Assembly: GCA_019119745.1 (NCBI GenBank)
Contig: DWWI01000175.1
Location: 1 to 23,370, forward strand
DNA from: Candidatus Mediterraneibacter gallistercoris
GTDB lineage: Bacteria; Bacillota_A; Clostridia; Lachnospirales; Lachnospiraceae
Direction of reading: 5' to 3'
Length of the DNA stretch: 23,370 nucleotides
Below, in pieces: positions 1 through 7,880 of the stretch. The notes below the pieces were generated by a model, which did not search any database, was not told the origin of the DNA, and was given only the letters and a program-made list of their open reading frames with translations. Both the position numbers and the translations under genes were made by a program. The first letter of the stretch is position 1; each line of letters starts with the position of its first letter.

Positions 1-230
1 TCACAAGTAAAATACAGTCCGTCTTCCGAGAAATGAACCTTAATATTTTTTTGTCTGTAATACTCCTCAATACACTTCATGGCATTCACCTTCCTGTCAT
101 CAGTCAGACAGCATTCCCCCGGCGGTTCGATGCATACTGTATTTTCATCTTTATAAGATACATGATATCTGGTATCTCTTCTTTTTAACTCAGCATTTAG
201 AAGTACAATGTCAGCATAATCAATCTTCAT
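1..230 (-). CDS. Small unknown protein, cut by the window edge (possibly RDAC-like)
   Basis: The first 76 codons of a small soluble protein are visible, and the frame is still open at base 1, so the C-terminus lies outside the window. The ATG at 230 has a strong ribosome binding site (AAGGAG, 7-base spacing). The start overlaps the end of the upstream XRE gene by 11 bases, which suggests translational coupling. The peptide begins MKIDYADIVLLN, has an IEPPGECC segment in the middle, and ends with a helix then a SEDGLYF strand. The layout (early helix, IEP segment, helix, SED-x-L-x-F strand) resembles the short Clostridia proteins named RDAC, although the RDAC motif itself is absent. That link is from memory and weak. 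Function is unknown. Confidence 0.6.
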   Translation of the reverse strand, partial: MKIDYADIVLLNAELKRRDTRYHVSYKDENTVCIEPPGECCLTDDRKVNAMKCIEEYYRQKNIKVHFSEDGLYFTC

Positions 231-852
231 GTCTCTGCTCCTTCTCTCTTTTTCTGCAAATGCTCATTACTTCTCCCCCAATCAGAAAGTAAACAAGCCA
301 GAAAACGGCAAACGCATAGATTGTATTTATATTTATCATAGGATACGGTGCTGGAATCCCCTCCATAATAACATTGTAAACCAATGCCAGCGGAATAAAT
401 ATCACTGTCCAGACATTAATTTTCCAAAATCTGTATATGGGCGATATTTTTTGTTTTCCAGAGGATTGACCGAGCCCTATCACATGAACCATAGTGCCTA
501 AAATAACAAATACAAGCCCTGCAATCACAGCCCCTGTCTCCTGAGTCGAATACCAGATAAAAACAGACATTACTATCCCCAGCAGATTCAGGGCTGTGGC
601 AACTGTGTTGCATATGAATGTAATATCACTTTTCTTTTCCTTCTCCCCGACAGGTTCAACTCCCTTGAGCAGATAATCTGTCGTCACCTCAAAATACTCG
701 CTCAGTAATATAATCTTTTCCACATCCGGTGTGCTCTGCTCACTCTCCCACTTTGATACTGCCTGCCTCGACACACCGATGTTATCTGCCAGCTCTTCCT
801 GAGAGATTCCTTTTGTTTTCCTCAGATTCTGTATTCTGTCAGCAATGGTCAT
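220..852 (-). CDS. XRE-family HTH regulator with four-helix membrane tail
   Basis: A 210-residue protein. Residues 4-64 form an XRE/Cro-type helix-turn-helix (ISQEELADNIGVSRQAVSKWE). Four hydrophobic segments follow at about 79-101, 108-128, 146-163 and 176-198, so this is a membrane-anchored DNA-binding protein. The frame stays open upstream to 942, but the ATG at 852 is preceded by AAAGGCGG at good spacing and begins exactly at the HTH domain; the extra 30 residues look like leader translation. It may repress its own unit in response to a membrane signal, which is inference from the architecture. Its 3' end overlaps the next small gene. It has the same architecture as the regulator at 12533-13123 but a different tail. 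Confidence 0.85.
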   Translation of the reverse strand: MTIADRIQNLRKTKGISQEELADNIGVSRQAVSKWESEQSTPDVEKIILLSEYFEVTTDYLLKGVEPVGEKEKKSDITFICNTVATALNLLGIVMSVFIWYSTQETGAVIAGLVFVILGTMVHVIGLGQSSGKQKISPIYRFWKINVWTVIFIPLALVYNVIMEGIPAPYPMININTIYAFAVFWLVYFLIGGEVMSICRKREKEQRHED

Positions 853-908
853 AATTGAAACCGCCTTTCTTTTATTTGTGTACGGCCATTTTAGCAGAAA
901 CAGCAGTT

Positions 909-927
909 GCACTGCCACCAACAGTGC
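909..927. promoter_or_regulatory. Perfect short inverted repeat upstream of the XRE gene
   Basis: The 6-base arms GCACTG and CAGTGC are separated by 7 bases in the 114-base gap between the AlkD-like gene and the XRE gene. It could be the operator of the XRE regulator or a leader hairpin. I found no convincing -35/-10 pair placed against it (a TAAAAT lies nearer the gene, without a good -35), so the role is a guess. Confidence 0.25.
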
Positions 928-930
928 CTT

Positions 931-952
931 AAAAAATGTCAACCAACGGTTG
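931..952 (-). terminator. Weak terminator-like hairpin after the AlkD-like gene
   Basis: Read on the minus strand, a 5-base stem (CAACC-GTT-GGTTG) is followed three bases later by six T residues, about 15 bases after the stop codon of the alkylation-repair gene. The stem is short with only three GC pairs, so termination would be partial at best. It could also be part of the regulatory region of the XRE gene downstream. Confidence 0.3.
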
Positions 953-966
953 CCCTGCCATAAAAT

Positions 967-1626
967 CTATATATACTTTCCCGCCTCGCGGACGCTCAGC
1001 TTATCCATCTGCTCTCCGTATTTCTCAAGAAACGCCCTCACCCACTCCGGATCTGTCTTGGAGTAATCCCGAAGGCTCCATCCGATCGCCTTATTGATAA
1101 AAAATTCATCACTGCCGAGATTATTGACGATTATCTTCTCAAGAAGAGCTATGTTTGTCTTTTCTTTCCGCAGGAGCTGATGATCGATAGCAATACGTCT
1201 TACCCAGAAGTCCTCGTCTGTTGACCATTCCAGCATCAGTTCATCTACACGGGTATCCTTCAGCCCGATGTCCCCGATCACCCTGTCCAGGAAATCAATT
1301 GTATCCCACCACTGCTTCTCTTTGACATATTTTCTTATCTTAGGTATGTCGTCATAAGTGAGAAAATCATTCAGAGCAGTCAGATAGTCTGCCGCCAGAT
1401 ACTGGAATTCTCTGTGTTCATCCGCATAACACTGGTCAAGGAATCCCCAGTCCACAGTCTTTGTTTTCTTTTCTTCCTTCAGGATATCCCGGTAAAGCTT
1501 CTTGCGTTTTGGCGTCGGTATCCCATAGAAAGAGAAAAGATTTCTCATGTATTTTGCCATCTTCACAGCATTTTCCTGATCCGCATTTTCTTCGAATCTA
1601 TTTCTGATCTCTGCATATTTATCCAT
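967..1626 (-). CDS. AlkD-like DNA alkylation repair glycosylase
   Basis: A 219-residue, all-helical HEAT-repeat protein of the AlkD family (PF08713), which removes bulky or cationic alkylated bases such as 3-methyladenine and 7-methylguanine from DNA in the cytoplasm. The family landmarks are visible: MAKYMRNLFSFYGI (23-36), EFQYLAADYL (73-82), QWWDTIDFLD (105-114) with the Trp and Asp used in catalysis, WVRRIAIDHQL (141-151) with the conserved Arg, and the Trp of IGWSLRDYSK (181-190). Length is close to the usual 220-240. The ATG at 1626 follows AGAGGGGAA, and this site lies over the stop codon of the upstream membrane-protein gene (TAG at 1638-1640), so the two are probably co-translated. 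Confidence 0.88.
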   Translation of the reverse strand: MDKYAEIRNRFEENADQENAVKMAKYMRNLFSFYGIPTPKRKKLYRDILKEEKKTKTVDWGFLDQCYADEHREFQYLAADYLTALNDFLTYDDIPKIRKYVKEKQWWDTIDFLDRVIGDIGLKDTRVDELMLEWSTDEDFWVRRIAIDHQLLRKEKTNIALLEKIIVNNLGSDEFFINKAIGWSLRDYSKTDPEWVRAFLEKYGEQMDKLSVREAGKYI

Positions 1627-1637
1627 AAAATTCCCCT

Positions 1638-2276
1638 CTATTGCGCGGAGAAATTTCGAAATACTTTTGACATTTTATAGATGTACACGATCTTCACTAT
1701 GCTTACGACCAGCGTTCCGATAGTAGAGGCCAGAACTATGATCAGTCCGAGCAGCGGTATCATCACGGCAAGTACTGTTCCTCCGATCATTCCTAAAAAT
1801 GTGCCCACATACCATTTCCACAGTTTAAACCATTTATCCGAAAGAGTCCGGTCTACATCACGCAGGACATTCGTATGCCCCATAAATTCGTAGTATTCTC
1901 CGATCATATTGACCACAATAGATACAATAACGACCGGAATTGCAATGAAAAACTCCATATTATCCGATATCGGCATCACTGCAATAGAGATTGCCGCAGT
2001 GAAGAAACAGCAGATTGCAGATTTCCGGTAATGTATACTCTCCGATGCGATCTTCAGCAGGATAACACCATACGCGGCAGTTGATGCTATATTCACGATC
2101 CGACCTGAAAATGCCAGAAGCGGTACCGCATTTGTCACATTTTCACTGGTAAGCATATTTGCGACAGTTGACACAATAATAAGCCAGAATAGTATATTCG
2201 TCCACTTTGCAAGCAGCAGTACATTTACCGTTGGTTTTCCCTCTGTCTGCATCTGGTTTACGTTTAATTCATCCAT
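1638..2276 (-). CDS. Polytopic membrane protein of unknown function
   Basis: A 212-residue protein with about six hydrophobic segments (near 20-41, 57-77, 86-103, 107-126, 157-177 and 179-200) after a polar N-terminus of about 18 residues. There is a soluble loop (about 128-153) with the charged stretch GEYYEFMGHTNVLRDVDRTL. I recognise no transporter or enzyme motif. Length and topology resemble the small integral membrane proteins common in Clostridia. The ATG at 2276 has AGAGGA at suitable spacing. It sits between the pRiA4b ORF-3-like gene and the AlkD-like gene, with gaps of 21 and 11 bases, so it is probably transcribed with both; this gives no clear functional hint. Confidence 0.8.
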   Translation of the reverse strand: MDELNVNQMQTEGKPTVNVLLLAKWTNILFWLIIVSTVANMLTSENVTNAVPLLAFSGRIVNIASTAAYGVILLKIASESIHYRKSAICCFFTAAISIAVMPISDNMEFFIAIPVVIVSIVVNMIGEYYEFMGHTNVLRDVDRTLSDKWFKLWKWYVGTFLGMIGGTVLAVMIPLLGLIIVLASTIGTLVVSIVKIVYIYKMSKVFRNFSAQ

Positions 2277-2297
2277 ATTATTGTCCTCTTCTTTTTC

Positions 2298-4007
2298 TTA
2301 TATTTTTTTCATGTTTTCCATGAATTCTTCTACATTAGGCAATCTTTTCACGCGTCTGAGTTTAATCCCTGATTCCTTACATACCTGTTCCAGAATCGCC
2401 TCAATCAACACATTTCTCACCCGGATTTCTTTTGGCACGCCATGCTGTGATATAAATGAGAGCAGTTCCTCCGCCAGTATGATCTTTTCATCATCCTCCG
2501 GTCCTGTCATCTCCACTTCCAGTATCATTCCGGATTGTGCATCGGCAAGCAGACAGATCCAAGGATTCGCAGGACGGTCATACACGACGTCCTGTACTCC
2601 CGCATTCAAAGAGATAATATCAGCTTCAAGTACCGCACTGCATTTCTCTGAATTTCTCAATTCTTCCAGCACTTCCTTATCCGTAAGAGTAAGCACCGGG
2701 AAATTATGGCCTGTAAAAGGCAGCGGCTTTGCCTCGCCTGTCACTTTCTTTCCTTTGGCAGAATAGACAAATGTCTCTTCTGCTTCAAATTTCACCTGAA
2801 TCTGATGGTCTCTGTAATACAGAATGGCATCTTTCAGAAGCGCCAAATATGATGTCATGCGGCGTACTTCATTCTGATCCATATTGTATGGGAAATACCC
2901 CTTTTTGAAAGACAGAAAGTACAGCCACTGATTCTTTCCGCGGAACTTATAGCCCAGTTCTTTGACGATCCTGCGCTGTTCTTCTGACATTTCCTCGCGG
3001 TTTCCCCAGTAACAGGTCAGATTATTCTGACACGCCATCGCAAAATCGGACGGAATATTCATATGATCTGAAAGAGTAAGCATCATAAAATCATTCAGGC
3101 CGTCAAGACCTTCATATATGGTGATTCCGTAACATTCCCCGCTTCTTCCAAGTATACTGGCATACACTTCTTCTTCCCAGCCACCGTCCAGAGTAATGAG
3201 ATCCATATCATAGAAAGTCTCCCAGGGTTTCAGCTCTTTTACTGCCATTGCAGCCTCATACAGCGCTCTCCACTCTTCAAGCCCGGCTTCTTTTCTTTCT
3301 GCGGCTTCTGATGTTTTCCTATATTGTTCATTTTCATTGATCTCCATAACATCCAGAAAACCATCATCTTTCATAAACAGTTTTTCATAAAGCGCAGCGG
3401 CACACGACGTATCTAGTTTATTTACAAGCCGAATTTGAAAAAACTGTTCTAGTTTGCGGTTCATCTCGTCCATGTCATAAAATGCCGGATCAAACTCATC
3501 TGTCGTATAGCCCGTATTTTCCAGCCATTCTGCTGTCTCCTCGTACTCCTCATGAGCCGGATCTTCCAGCACTTTTAGAATATGATAATATCCGTAAAGC
3601 CCGCCGCAATCCTCAAACGGACAGGCGCCTTTCGCTTTCACCACAACCGGATGCATTTCATCGAAATCCGTCAGCACAGACTCCACATCTACCCGATGCT
3701 CCCAGTCATCGCCAAAATCATAAATATATGTAAACCATTTGGTATGCTCCATAAATGGATCGATCAGAGTCTCTGTTGCTTCTTCAGCATCAGGGCCAAA
3801 AACAGTCCAGTCATCATCTGTGATTTCCTCAATCCTCATGCCAAGATCACGGAACTCAAAGGAAAACAGATGTGATCCGTTCCATCCCATAATCTCATTT
3901 AACAATACGCCCAGCTGAGAAAATGTTATTCCCGCCGGAACAATACATCTGCGCCAGATCGGCGGATGCGCGTTTTTGATTGATACTTTTAGCTGATACG
4001 CTTTCAT
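2298..4007 (-). CDS. pRiA4b ORF-3-like N-domain fused to a long C-terminal region
   Basis: At 569 residues this is the largest protein in the window. Residues 1 to about 190 match the plasmid pRiA4b ORF-3-like domain (PF07929): PPIWRR (15-20), the GWNGSHLFSF strand (41-50), YDFGDDWEH (96-104) and CPFEDCGGLYGY (129-140). This domain occurs on plasmids, in transposon passenger proteins and on chromosomes, and its biochemical role is not established. The remaining 380 residues are a mixed alpha/beta region, ending in a segment (about 460-569) similar in feel to the unnamed DUF tails found on related Firmicute proteins. No catalytic motif is evident there. The ATG at 4007 has AAGGAG at 7 bases. 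Typical ORF-3 proteins are about 180-200 residues, so this is a long variant. Confidence 0.85.
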   Translation of the reverse strand: MKAYQLKVSIKNAHPPIWRRCIVPAGITFSQLGVLLNEIMGWNGSHLFSFEFRDLGMRIEEITDDDWTVFGPDAEEATETLIDPFMEHTKWFTYIYDFGDDWEHRVDVESVLTDFDEMHPVVVKAKGACPFEDCGGLYGYYHILKVLEDPAHEEYEETAEWLENTGYTTDEFDPAFYDMDEMNRKLEQFFQIRLVNKLDTSCAAALYEKLFMKDDGFLDVMEINENEQYRKTSEAAERKEAGLEEWRALYEAAMAVKELKPWETFYDMDLITLDGGWEEEVYASILGRSGECYGITIYEGLDGLNDFMMLTLSDHMNIPSDFAMACQNNLTCYWGNREEMSEEQRRIVKELGYKFRGKNQWLYFLSFKKGYFPYNMDQNEVRRMTSYLALLKDAILYYRDHQIQVKFEAEETFVYSAKGKKVTGEAKPLPFTGHNFPVLTLTDKEVLEELRNSEKCSAVLEADIISLNAGVQDVVYDRPANPWICLLADAQSGMILEVEMTGPEDDEKIILAEELLSFISQHGVPKEIRVRNVLIEAILEQVCKESGIKLRRVKRLPNVEEFMENMKKI

Positions 4008-4059
4008 ATGTGTTCTCCTTATAAATTATTTTGTCCGATACGACAGGCTTTCCTTTATC

Positions 4060-4638
4060 TTAAGGCATATACCAGTAAGAATTAAACTGATACATATATG
4101 TTCTTGCACCTTTTGGCATTTGCGTCACAGCATTATACACATTATAATAATCTCCTGCGCCCATCCCTGTTGCACAGATGCCCAGTATCAGAAGAAACAG
4201 GCACTTAGGATAGATCATTCCAAGTATAAACGGAATAAATCCGAACACGATATTAGGAAGAAGCGACATAAATATAAATCTTCCCTTGCTCATCGTTTCC
4301 GGTCCGACTACGAAAAGCATTCCCTGTGCCCAGTTGGTATATAGATACACATCTTTCCTGAAACAAACCGCATGGAGCAGTTCATGGGGAAACAAAACAA
4401 GCAGGGTTGCCAGACATCCTACACTTATCTGCCAGTAATCTGCCCGGATATATTTTCCGCATCGAATAAAAGCGGGAACAGCCAGCACAACCATGATCAC
4501 CAGACATAATACATTTGCGATTACAGCCAGTTCTTTTGAATCTTCCGCCTCTTTGAATTTAACGGCGCCCGGCATATGTTCACCATGCGGGAGGGATTCG
4601 GGATGCAGATCATATTTCCCTTTATAATGTAATTTCAT
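4060..4638 (-). CDS. DUF3267 membrane zinc metalloprotease-like protein
   Basis: A 192-residue membrane protein of the DUF3267 type. It has hydrophobic segments at about 37-57, 70-84, 121-141 and 145-161, and a zinc-binding HExxH motif (HELLH, residues 85-89) at the end of the second segment. GDYYN (162-166) is placed where site-2-protease-like families carry their third metal ligand. The family is presumed to be an intramembrane metalloprotease with unknown substrate. The ATG at 4638 is chosen because AGGAG lies 7 bases before it; the in-frame ATG at 4665 overlaps the end of the preceding acetyltransferase gene and would add nine basic residues. Gaps of 23 and 52 bases to its neighbours suggest one transcript. 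Confidence 0.88.
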   Translation of the reverse strand: MKLHYKGKYDLHPESLPHGEHMPGAVKFKEAEDSKELAVIANVLCLVIMVVLAVPAFIRCGKYIRADYWQISVGCLATLLVLFPHELLHAVCFRKDVYLYTNWAQGMLFVVGPETMSKGRFIFMSLLPNIVFGFIPFILGMIYPKCLFLLILGICATGMGAGDYYNVYNAVTQMPKGARTYMYQFNSYWYMP

Positions 4639-4661
4639 AACTCTTCTCCTGCTTTTGCCAA

Positions 4662-5153
4662 TCATTTCCGATCGGTTTCAGAGGTCAGACTCATTCTCAG
4701 ATATACCATATCGACAAGCTGTCGCCCGCCCTCATAGATCGGATGGTCATAATACTCCGTGAAAAATCCTTTCACCACATGGGATCTCCAAAATCCGCAG
4801 CTTTCATAAAAAGGCACCGTCAAGGGGCTGTCCCCTGTGCCGACCTGCAGAATATCATAACGCCCACTGTAAGTGTCTGCAAGAAATCGGATCATTCGTC
4901 TCCCATATCCACGTCTCTGAGAGTCGGGCGTTACGGCAAGATTCTTGATCTCCAATATTCCGTCTCCCTCGTCTGTCACCACGCATTCCGCTTTAATACC
5001 GTTATCGTCAAGAACGTACATAATCCCCCTCCCAAGATACCGGTCGATCATATCTTCCTGTTCATCCGCAAGCAGAAGGAGATCCAGATACTGTTTCTTA
5101 TTCTCTTTGATCTCTCTGATCTTCTGTTGCTCGTCTGTTAAGTATCGGCTCAT
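4662..5153 (-). CDS. GNAT-family N-acetyltransferase
   Basis: A 163-residue GNAT acetyltransferase, predicted to move an acetyl group from acetyl-CoA to an unidentified amine. The core is present: substrate-side helices (LLLLADEQEDMIDRYL, 25-40), strand ILEIKNLAVTP (66-76), the pyrophosphate-binding loop QRRGYGRRMI (79-88), and the late PFYESCGF motif (114-121). The pattern resembles Bacillus YvbK. The frame continues upstream to 5201, but the ATG at 5153 overlaps the TGA of the preceding gene in a stop-start arrangement and begins a normal GNAT N-terminus. A GGAGGAG stretch precedes it at a rather long 14-base spacing. It is the first (leftmost) of four unrelated GNATs in the window. Confidence 0.87.
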   Translation of the reverse strand: MSRYLTDEQQKIREIKENKKQYLDLLLLADEQEDMIDRYLGRGIMYVLDDNGIKAECVVTDEGDGILEIKNLAVTPDSQRRGYGRRMIRFLADTYSGRYDILQVGTGDSPLTVPFYESCGFWRSHVVKGFFTEYYDHPIYEGGRQLVDMVYLRMSLTSETDRK

Positions 5154-5647
5154 TGATTTTTTTCTTTCTCCTCCGATTCCCCGCAACCTGTGATTACCCA
5201 TGGTCCGTTTTCACACGTAAATCTGGGATCCCGTATAAACGTGACAAAAAGATGTGCAATGCATCTCTCGATCTGTTCTCTCTTATCGCTGTTTTCAAAT
5301 GCGTTCAGCTCATCCACACTCACTCCTGCATAGCGTGCGATCGTCTCGTTCGGAATGTCAAAGACGCGGGTCAGCTCATCCATCAAGCCACGATAGTAAG
5401 TGTCTGATACAGGCTTTTCATGCAGCAGAAGTATCAGAAATATATTAAGGTATTCTGTCCTCGAGAAATCCAATGGCAGGTTCCCGTTCAGGTATTCCTG
5501 CAGTTCCGACTCCGGCAGTTTCGTCGCCCGGCTTATGGCGGTAAGAGGGAAACCCGCGTCCATACATCTTTTCAATAATACCGGGAGATCATCTATCTCT
5601 CGCATTCCCGGCCCCGGTTTTACTTCTATAAATGTTCTTTTCTTCAT
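5150..5647 (-). CDS. Unknown protein with two predicted helix-turn-helix segments
   Basis: A 165-residue soluble, largely helical protein. Two stretches look like helix-turn-helix units: FPLTAISRATKLPESELQEYL (33-53) and IPNETIARYAGVSVDELNAFE (98-118). They are separated by a hydrophobic helix (EYLNIFLILLLHE, 65-77). This gives a tandem-HTH layout rather than the usual XRE domain plus tail. The ATG at 5647 has AGAGGAG at close spacing, and its stop overlaps the start of the downstream acetyltransferase, so the two are probably coupled. It could be a small transcription regulator, but I recognise no named family and no ligand domain. The 55-base leader contains a TGACA/TGTCA inverted repeat. 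Confidence 0.75.
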   Translation of the reverse strand: MKKRTFIEVKPGPGMREIDDLPVLLKRCMDAGFPLTAISRATKLPESELQEYLNGNLPLDFSRTEYLNIFLILLLHEKPVSDTYYRGLMDELTRVFDIPNETIARYAGVSVDELNAFENSDKREQIERCIAHLFVTFIRDPRFTCENGPWVITGCGESEEKEKNQ

Positions 5648-5702
5648 ACTTCTCCTCTCCCTTTAGCATTAACCTGACATTTTCTGTCAATTCTGTTTAA
5701 AA

Positions 5703-6359
5703 CTACGGAATTACAAATTCAGCTTCTTTTACCTTTCCGCCTGTTCCATATGTCACCAGAAGATACTCGTCTCCGTCCAGTGCCCACACATCCTGATCTG
5801 CACTGATCGTATGATCCGGCTCCTGCCACACACTGATCAGCTGGCCACGCTTATAACCGGCAAGATCGTCCAGATCATCATCCTGTAAATTTTCTAGTGT
5901 TGGAAGATTATCGGCGTTTTTTGTATGATAATAGGCGTACAGCCAGACGATCCAGACTACGTCAACAGTAAAAACCACTATTAAAACATTTCTTATTATC
6001 TTCTTTGCTTTTTTTCTCACTCGTACTGACTTCTTCAGAAAATAAGCCGGAATAAGCAGCACACTCCCTATCGCGATAATAGAAAAGATAAAAAACAACA
6101 CAATTGACCTGTATGAATCTATCCTTTCCCAATACACTAATATGGCTGTGGCAAAAAATATTACAGCAAATGTACCACTTACCAGTCCTGCCGTTTCATT
6201 CGAATCTTCCCATTTCTCCTCACTTTTCATTGCGTCACGTACATAATATCCGACTCTGACATCCGGAAAATCAGAGTGTTTGATTCCTGTGACAATTGCC
6301 GTGATTGTAAGGATTACTCCTTCAAGCGTAAAAAGCAGTGCCATAACTACAGTAACCAT
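5703..6359 (-). CDS. SdpI-like membrane protein with extra C-terminal soluble domain
   Basis: A 218-residue membrane protein. Segments at about 4-25, 59-76, 86-107 and 123-143 are hydrophobic. The stretch VGYYVRDAMKSEEKWEDSN (36-54) closely follows the SdpI/YhfL signature (a GYRT-like motif, then K-x-E-x-W-x-x-x-N), known from the Bacillus immunity protein SdpI. After the last membrane segment comes an acidic linker, then a small domain (about 161-218) with LAGYKRGQLISVWQEPD, W-x-L-D and a terminal strand. That layout is shared with SmpA/BLIP-like folds often seen in Clostridia. Any immunity role is inference; no bacteriocin gene is adjacent. The ATG at 6359 follows GGAGGG at 9 bases. Confidence 0.75.
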   Translation of the reverse strand: MVTVVMALLFTLEGVILTITAIVTGIKHSDFPDVRVGYYVRDAMKSEEKWEDSNETAGLVSGTFAVIFFATAILVYWERIDSYRSIVLFFIFSIIAIGSVLLIPAYFLKKSVRVRKKAKKIIRNVLIVVFTVDVVWIVWLYAYYHTKNADNLPTLENLQDDDLDDLAGYKRGQLISVWQEPDHTISADQDVWALDGDEYLLVTYGTGGKVKEAEFVIP

Positions 6360-6379
6360 ATCGGTATCCCTCCACCTGA

Positions 6380-6580
6380 TTACTCATACCCCACGATGAT
6401 CTTCCTGCATTTTTTACAACGGTATCCCTCAATGCGGTCTCCGTTTATGACTGCCACCATCTTAGGCTCACTATTCAGCCTGAATGACTCCTCCCTGTCT
6501 TTCCATTCCATCGCTGCACCGCTGCCTATAGCACAGATTTTTCCTTCCTGCATTTCATTTCCGCAATATGGGCATTTCAT
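6380..6580 (-). CDS. Small zinc-ribbon protein (DUF6487-like)
   Basis: A 66-residue protein with two CxxC pairs: MKCPYCGNEMQEG at the N-terminus and YRCKKCRKIIVGY at the C-terminus, so it very likely binds one zinc ion. This two-knuckle form with a hydrophobic beta middle and a terminal KIIxxY matches the DUF6487-type proteins common in Clostridia, whose function is unknown. The ATG at 6580 is preceded by AGAAGG at 8 bases. A GTG three codons upstream (6589) sits almost on that ribosome site and is less likely. Spacing to the SdpI-like gene is 20 bases, so the two probably share a transcript. Confidence 0.82.
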   Translation of the reverse strand: MKCPYCGNEMQEGKICAIGSGAAMEWKDREESFRLNSEPKMVAVINGDRIEGYRCKKCRKIIVGYE

Positions 6581-6632
6581 CCTCCGCACCTTCTTTCGTC
6601 TCTATATAAATATATTAATTTCTTTACAAACT

Positions 6633-7241
6633 TTATAATGTCCTGTAACTTTCGTCTTCAACCTGTATAACCTGCTTATCCGTGATTACTTCTAAGTCCA
6701 GCCTGGAATTATATTCTGCAACTGCTTTCTCCGCCGCTTCTCCCATTTCGGCATTTCCGATATGCGGCACAATATAAAAGTCCACCAGTCCCAATCCGGT
6801 GTAATCTGTCAGCTCAGGCGCTTTCTCAGGGTTGTCCATACCGACGCAGTAACCGATATCCGGACAGGCTATGACCGCTCCTGCGGATTCCCCTATATAC
6901 AGTTTTCCTTTATTGACTTCCTGTACTAATATCTTATCTGCCCCGGAACGCCTCAGCTCCTGTAAAAGATAAAACGTATTTCCGCCGCCGACAAATATAA
7001 TGTCATTTTTCGTCAGGGTACTTACTATTGAATCATAAGTAGCAGTGGAAACATCCAACACGTCAACTGTGAGCCCCAGACTTTCCAGGGTATTCGTCTC
7101 GTCCTCGATCATTCCCTCTATCTCTTCTGCAATGCCTGCCGTAGGAATATAGGTCACTGTTTTTCCCGCCAGTTCTGGTTCAATTGTCCTTATCAGATCT
7201 GTAACCTGATAGAGCATAGATACCAGTATCAATTTCTTCAT
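6633..7241 (-). CDS. Peptidase S51 (peptidase E / cyanophycinase-like) family protein
   Basis: A 202-residue class I glutamine-amidotransferase-like protein of the S51 group. The fold markers are visible: an N-terminal strand KKLILVSM, GGGNTFYLL (85-93), the nucleophile elbow GESAGA (117-122) with Ser119, and a late VPHIG (158-162) that may supply the catalytic His. Family members cleave dipeptides with N-terminal Asp (peptidase E) or process storage polymers; the substrate here is unknown, and Clostridia carry many such paralogs of unproven specificity. The ATG at 7241 has AAGGAG at a slightly long 12 bases; an ATG four bases earlier stops at once. It lies 21 bases after the broken MBL-fold gene. 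Confidence 0.87.
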   Translation of the reverse strand: MKKLILVSMLYQVTDLIRTIEPELAGKTVTYIPTAGIAEEIEGMIEDETNTLESLGLTVDVLDVSTATYDSIVSTLTKNDIIFVGGGNTFYLLQELRRSGADKILVQEVNKGKLYIGESAGAVIACPDIGYCVGMDNPEKAPELTDYTGLGLVDFYIVPHIGNAEMGEAAEKAVAEYNSRLDLEVITDKQVIQVEDESYRTL

Positions 7242-7262
7242 GACATCGCCACACTCCTTACT

Positions 7263-7877
7263 TTATGTCTCATTTTCATAATAGAACTCCGTCCACTTTC
7301 CCTTGTAAGAATAGCAGGGCAGATATGGATGCTTTTTTCCTGTCAGCTCTCCGTTTTTTAACGCCAGCGCATCTTCCAGATTCCTTCCGATGTACTCCGG
7401 ACCTATGGGATATTCATGGTGGCAGGGTAAAATCGTCTCCACCTGATCCGCCAGAGTGCACATCTTTTTCTGGCTTTCGATGTAAAGATCCAGATTCCGG
7501 TGACCGCCGAACATAAAAATCGGTCCGGCTTTCTGCACGGAATCACCGGGCAGAAGAAGTTTTTTCTCCCGATCGATAAACGCCACGCTCCCATATGTAT
7601 GTCCGGGAATCTCAATGGTCTCAAAATGATAACCACCGCACACGAATACGTCTCCTTCTGAAAGCGGTTCAAGTTCTATGTCACCTTTTACAAGGTGCCA
7701 GTCCGCTTTATGAAGACAGCATTTCCCGAAATCTTTCAGTCCGCCCGTATGATCCACATCTCCATGTGTCAGAATAACTCTGACCGGCAGATCCGTAATC
7801 TTCCTGACTGCCTCGTATACATGACTGTCCTCAAAACCGGTATCAATCAGCAGTGCTTCATCATCACCCTCTTCTAT
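7263..7877 (-). pseudogene. 5'-truncated metallo-beta-lactamase-fold hydrolase
   Basis: An open frame of 204 codons encodes most of an MBL-fold hydrolase: EGDDEALLIDTGF, the metal site HGDVDHTGG, IPGHTYGSVAF, LLPGDSV and LPCHHEYP. The frame is closed by TGA at 7878-7880, immediately before the codons for IEEGDDEALLIDTG. No ATG, GTG or TTG precedes the metal motif in this frame. The first ATG (7757) falls inside HGDVDH and would remove the first metal ligand. Intact homologs start with about 20-25 residues ahead of this point, so the 5' end with its ribosome site has been lost. The upstream gene's TAA lies three bases before the frame, marking a deletion or recombination junction. Probably non-functional, unless expressed by fusion or a rare start. 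Confidence 0.8.
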
Positions 7878-7880
7878 TCA

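Noticed and set aside
937..942. A -35 box TTGACA upstream of the XRE gene at 852
   Set aside because: No -10-like hexamer lies 15-19 bases downstream on the minus strand, so a promoter is not supported there.
2281..2766. A 161-codon plus-strand frame rich in Ser
   Set aside because: It is the antisense shadow of the end of the pRiA4b ORF-3-like gene; the Ser/Thr-rich low-complexity content reflects Glu/Lys-rich coding on the other strand.
5660..5702. A promoter with TTGACA at 5690-5685 before the tandem-HTH gene
   Set aside because: The best -10 at 16-17 bases matches only two or three of six positions, and transcription would start on the ribosome site. The TGACA/TGTCA repeat alone is too short to call.
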